Below, in pieces: positions 63,724-64,000 of a DNA stretch of 64,000 nucleotides. Position 1 is the first letter of the stretch, and the number at the start of each line of letters is the position of its first letter. The DNA is from Labrys sp. WJW (GTDB lineage Bacteria; Pseudomonadota; Alphaproteobacteria; Rhizobiales; Labraceae). The position numbers and the translations under genes were made by a program. The notes beneath the pieces were generated by a model, which saw nothing but the letters and a program-made list of their open reading frames with translations, had not been told where the DNA came from and did not search any database. Where the stretch lies: positions 1 to 64,000 of the forward strand of contig NZ_LYXZ01000034.1 in assembly GCF_001676615.1 (NCBI RefSeq). The letters are read 5' to 3'.

Positions 63724-63751
63724 AGAAAAAGGGCAGCCCGGAGGCCGCCCC
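63724..63751 (-). terminator. Intrinsic terminator of rlpA
   Basis: On the minus strand GGGCGGCC pairs with GGGCTGCCC (one G-U), followed by TTTTTCTTT. 30 bp after the rlpA stop. Confidence 0.8.
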
Positions 63752-63781
63752 AATTCGCTCGTCTTCTCTTTATTGTCTCGC

Positions 63782-64000
63782 TCAGCGGGCTGCGAGCCGC
63801 TCCATCTTCACCTTGGCGGTGCCCGAAGACACCATGCCGACGGCGCGGGCGGCGCCATAGGAGAGATCGAGGACACGGCCTTTGGCGAAGGGACCCCGGT
63901 CGGTGATGCGCACCACCACCTTCTTGCCATTGCGCAGGTTCGTCACCTGCAGCTTGGTTCCGAAGGGCAGGGAGCGATGCGCGGCAGTCAGGCCGCCCGG
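63782..64000 (-). CDS. rlpA: RlpA-like septal ring lytic transglycosylase, N-terminus outside window
   Basis: The last 72 codons of the gene. The sequence LTAAHRSLPFGTKLQVTNL, then VRITDRGPFAKGRVLDLSYGAARAVGM is the double-psi beta-barrel of RlpA, with the catalytic Asp in ITDRGPF. RlpA cleaves naked glycan strands at the division site. The protein ends here, so the SPOR domain seen in many RlpA proteins is absent, at least at the C-terminus. Confidence 0.88.
   Translation of the reverse strand, partial: PGGLTAAHRSLPFGTKLQVTNLRNGKKVVVRITDRGPFAKGRVLDLSYGAARAVGMVSSGTAKVKMERLAAR

Overview
The window is GC-rich chromosomal DNA of an alphaproteobacterium, most likely a Hyphomicrobiales (Rhizobiales) relative. 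The signs are a complete ugpBAEC glycerol-3-phosphate importer behind a PHO-box-like sequence, a UvrB with the long N-terminal extension seen in this group, a DUF1127 small protein, REP-like palindromes of rhizobial type, and intergenic elements built on GGAGCAAAGTGC and CGTCATTGCGAGC. I cannot name a genus. No rRNA, tRNA, CRISPR array or intact insertion sequence was seen.

Layout. 1-8 kb: 3' end of a caspase-like gene with two LprI-type domains, a MATE and an Fsr-type exporter, a DUF1127 protein, a secreted RNase T2 next to a PD-(D/E)XK-like DUF2161 gene, and a PPi-type phosphofructokinase. 8-12.6 kb: ugpB-ugpA-ugpE-ugpC, with a REP-like hairpin cluster between ugpB and ugpA. 12.7-20 kb: small secreted proteins, a VOC protein, a PPOX flavoprotein, an AT-rich island with a GH16-like gene, a decayed gene copy and a PcfJ-like gene. 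20-28 kb: glucose-1-phosphatase and a coupled methyltransferase, a divergent TetR/cytochrome P450 pair with twin operators, a Tat-exported aminotransferase and a histone-deacetylase-like hydrolase. 28-38 kb: a second caspase-like protein with Sel1-type repeats, a YdeP-type molybdopterin oxidoreductase, a Bcr/CflA-type exporter, a candidate small RNA gene and an O-methyltransferase.

38-47 kb is the accessory part. A multidomain SH3/lysozyme-like/peptidoglycan-binding protein diverges from a protein with a Tae4-like (type VI amidase effector) core, followed by several lipoproteins, a polysaccharide-lyase-like protein and a 114-bp tandem duplication. Next comes an AT-rich two-gene unit encoding DUF5343 and TIGR02391 (Ymh) proteins with overlapping reading frames, the best candidate for an undescribed, possibly defence-related system. 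47-64 kb is mostly housekeeping: uvrB, LprI-like proteins between two inverted copies of a palindromic repeat, queC and trhO (both act on tRNA wobble position 34), an EF-G-like GTPase, aspartate aminotransferase, SDR enzymes, a MarR-controlled FAD monooxygenase and the 3' end of rlpA.

Several control regions can be read directly: the PHO-box-like repeats before ugpB, twin TAAGGT-N4-ACCTTA boxes between tetR and the P450 gene, a TTGACTA-N11-TAGTCAA site before the marR gene, and several clear intrinsic terminators. All functional names rest on my recognition of families from the translated sequence; no database search was run.
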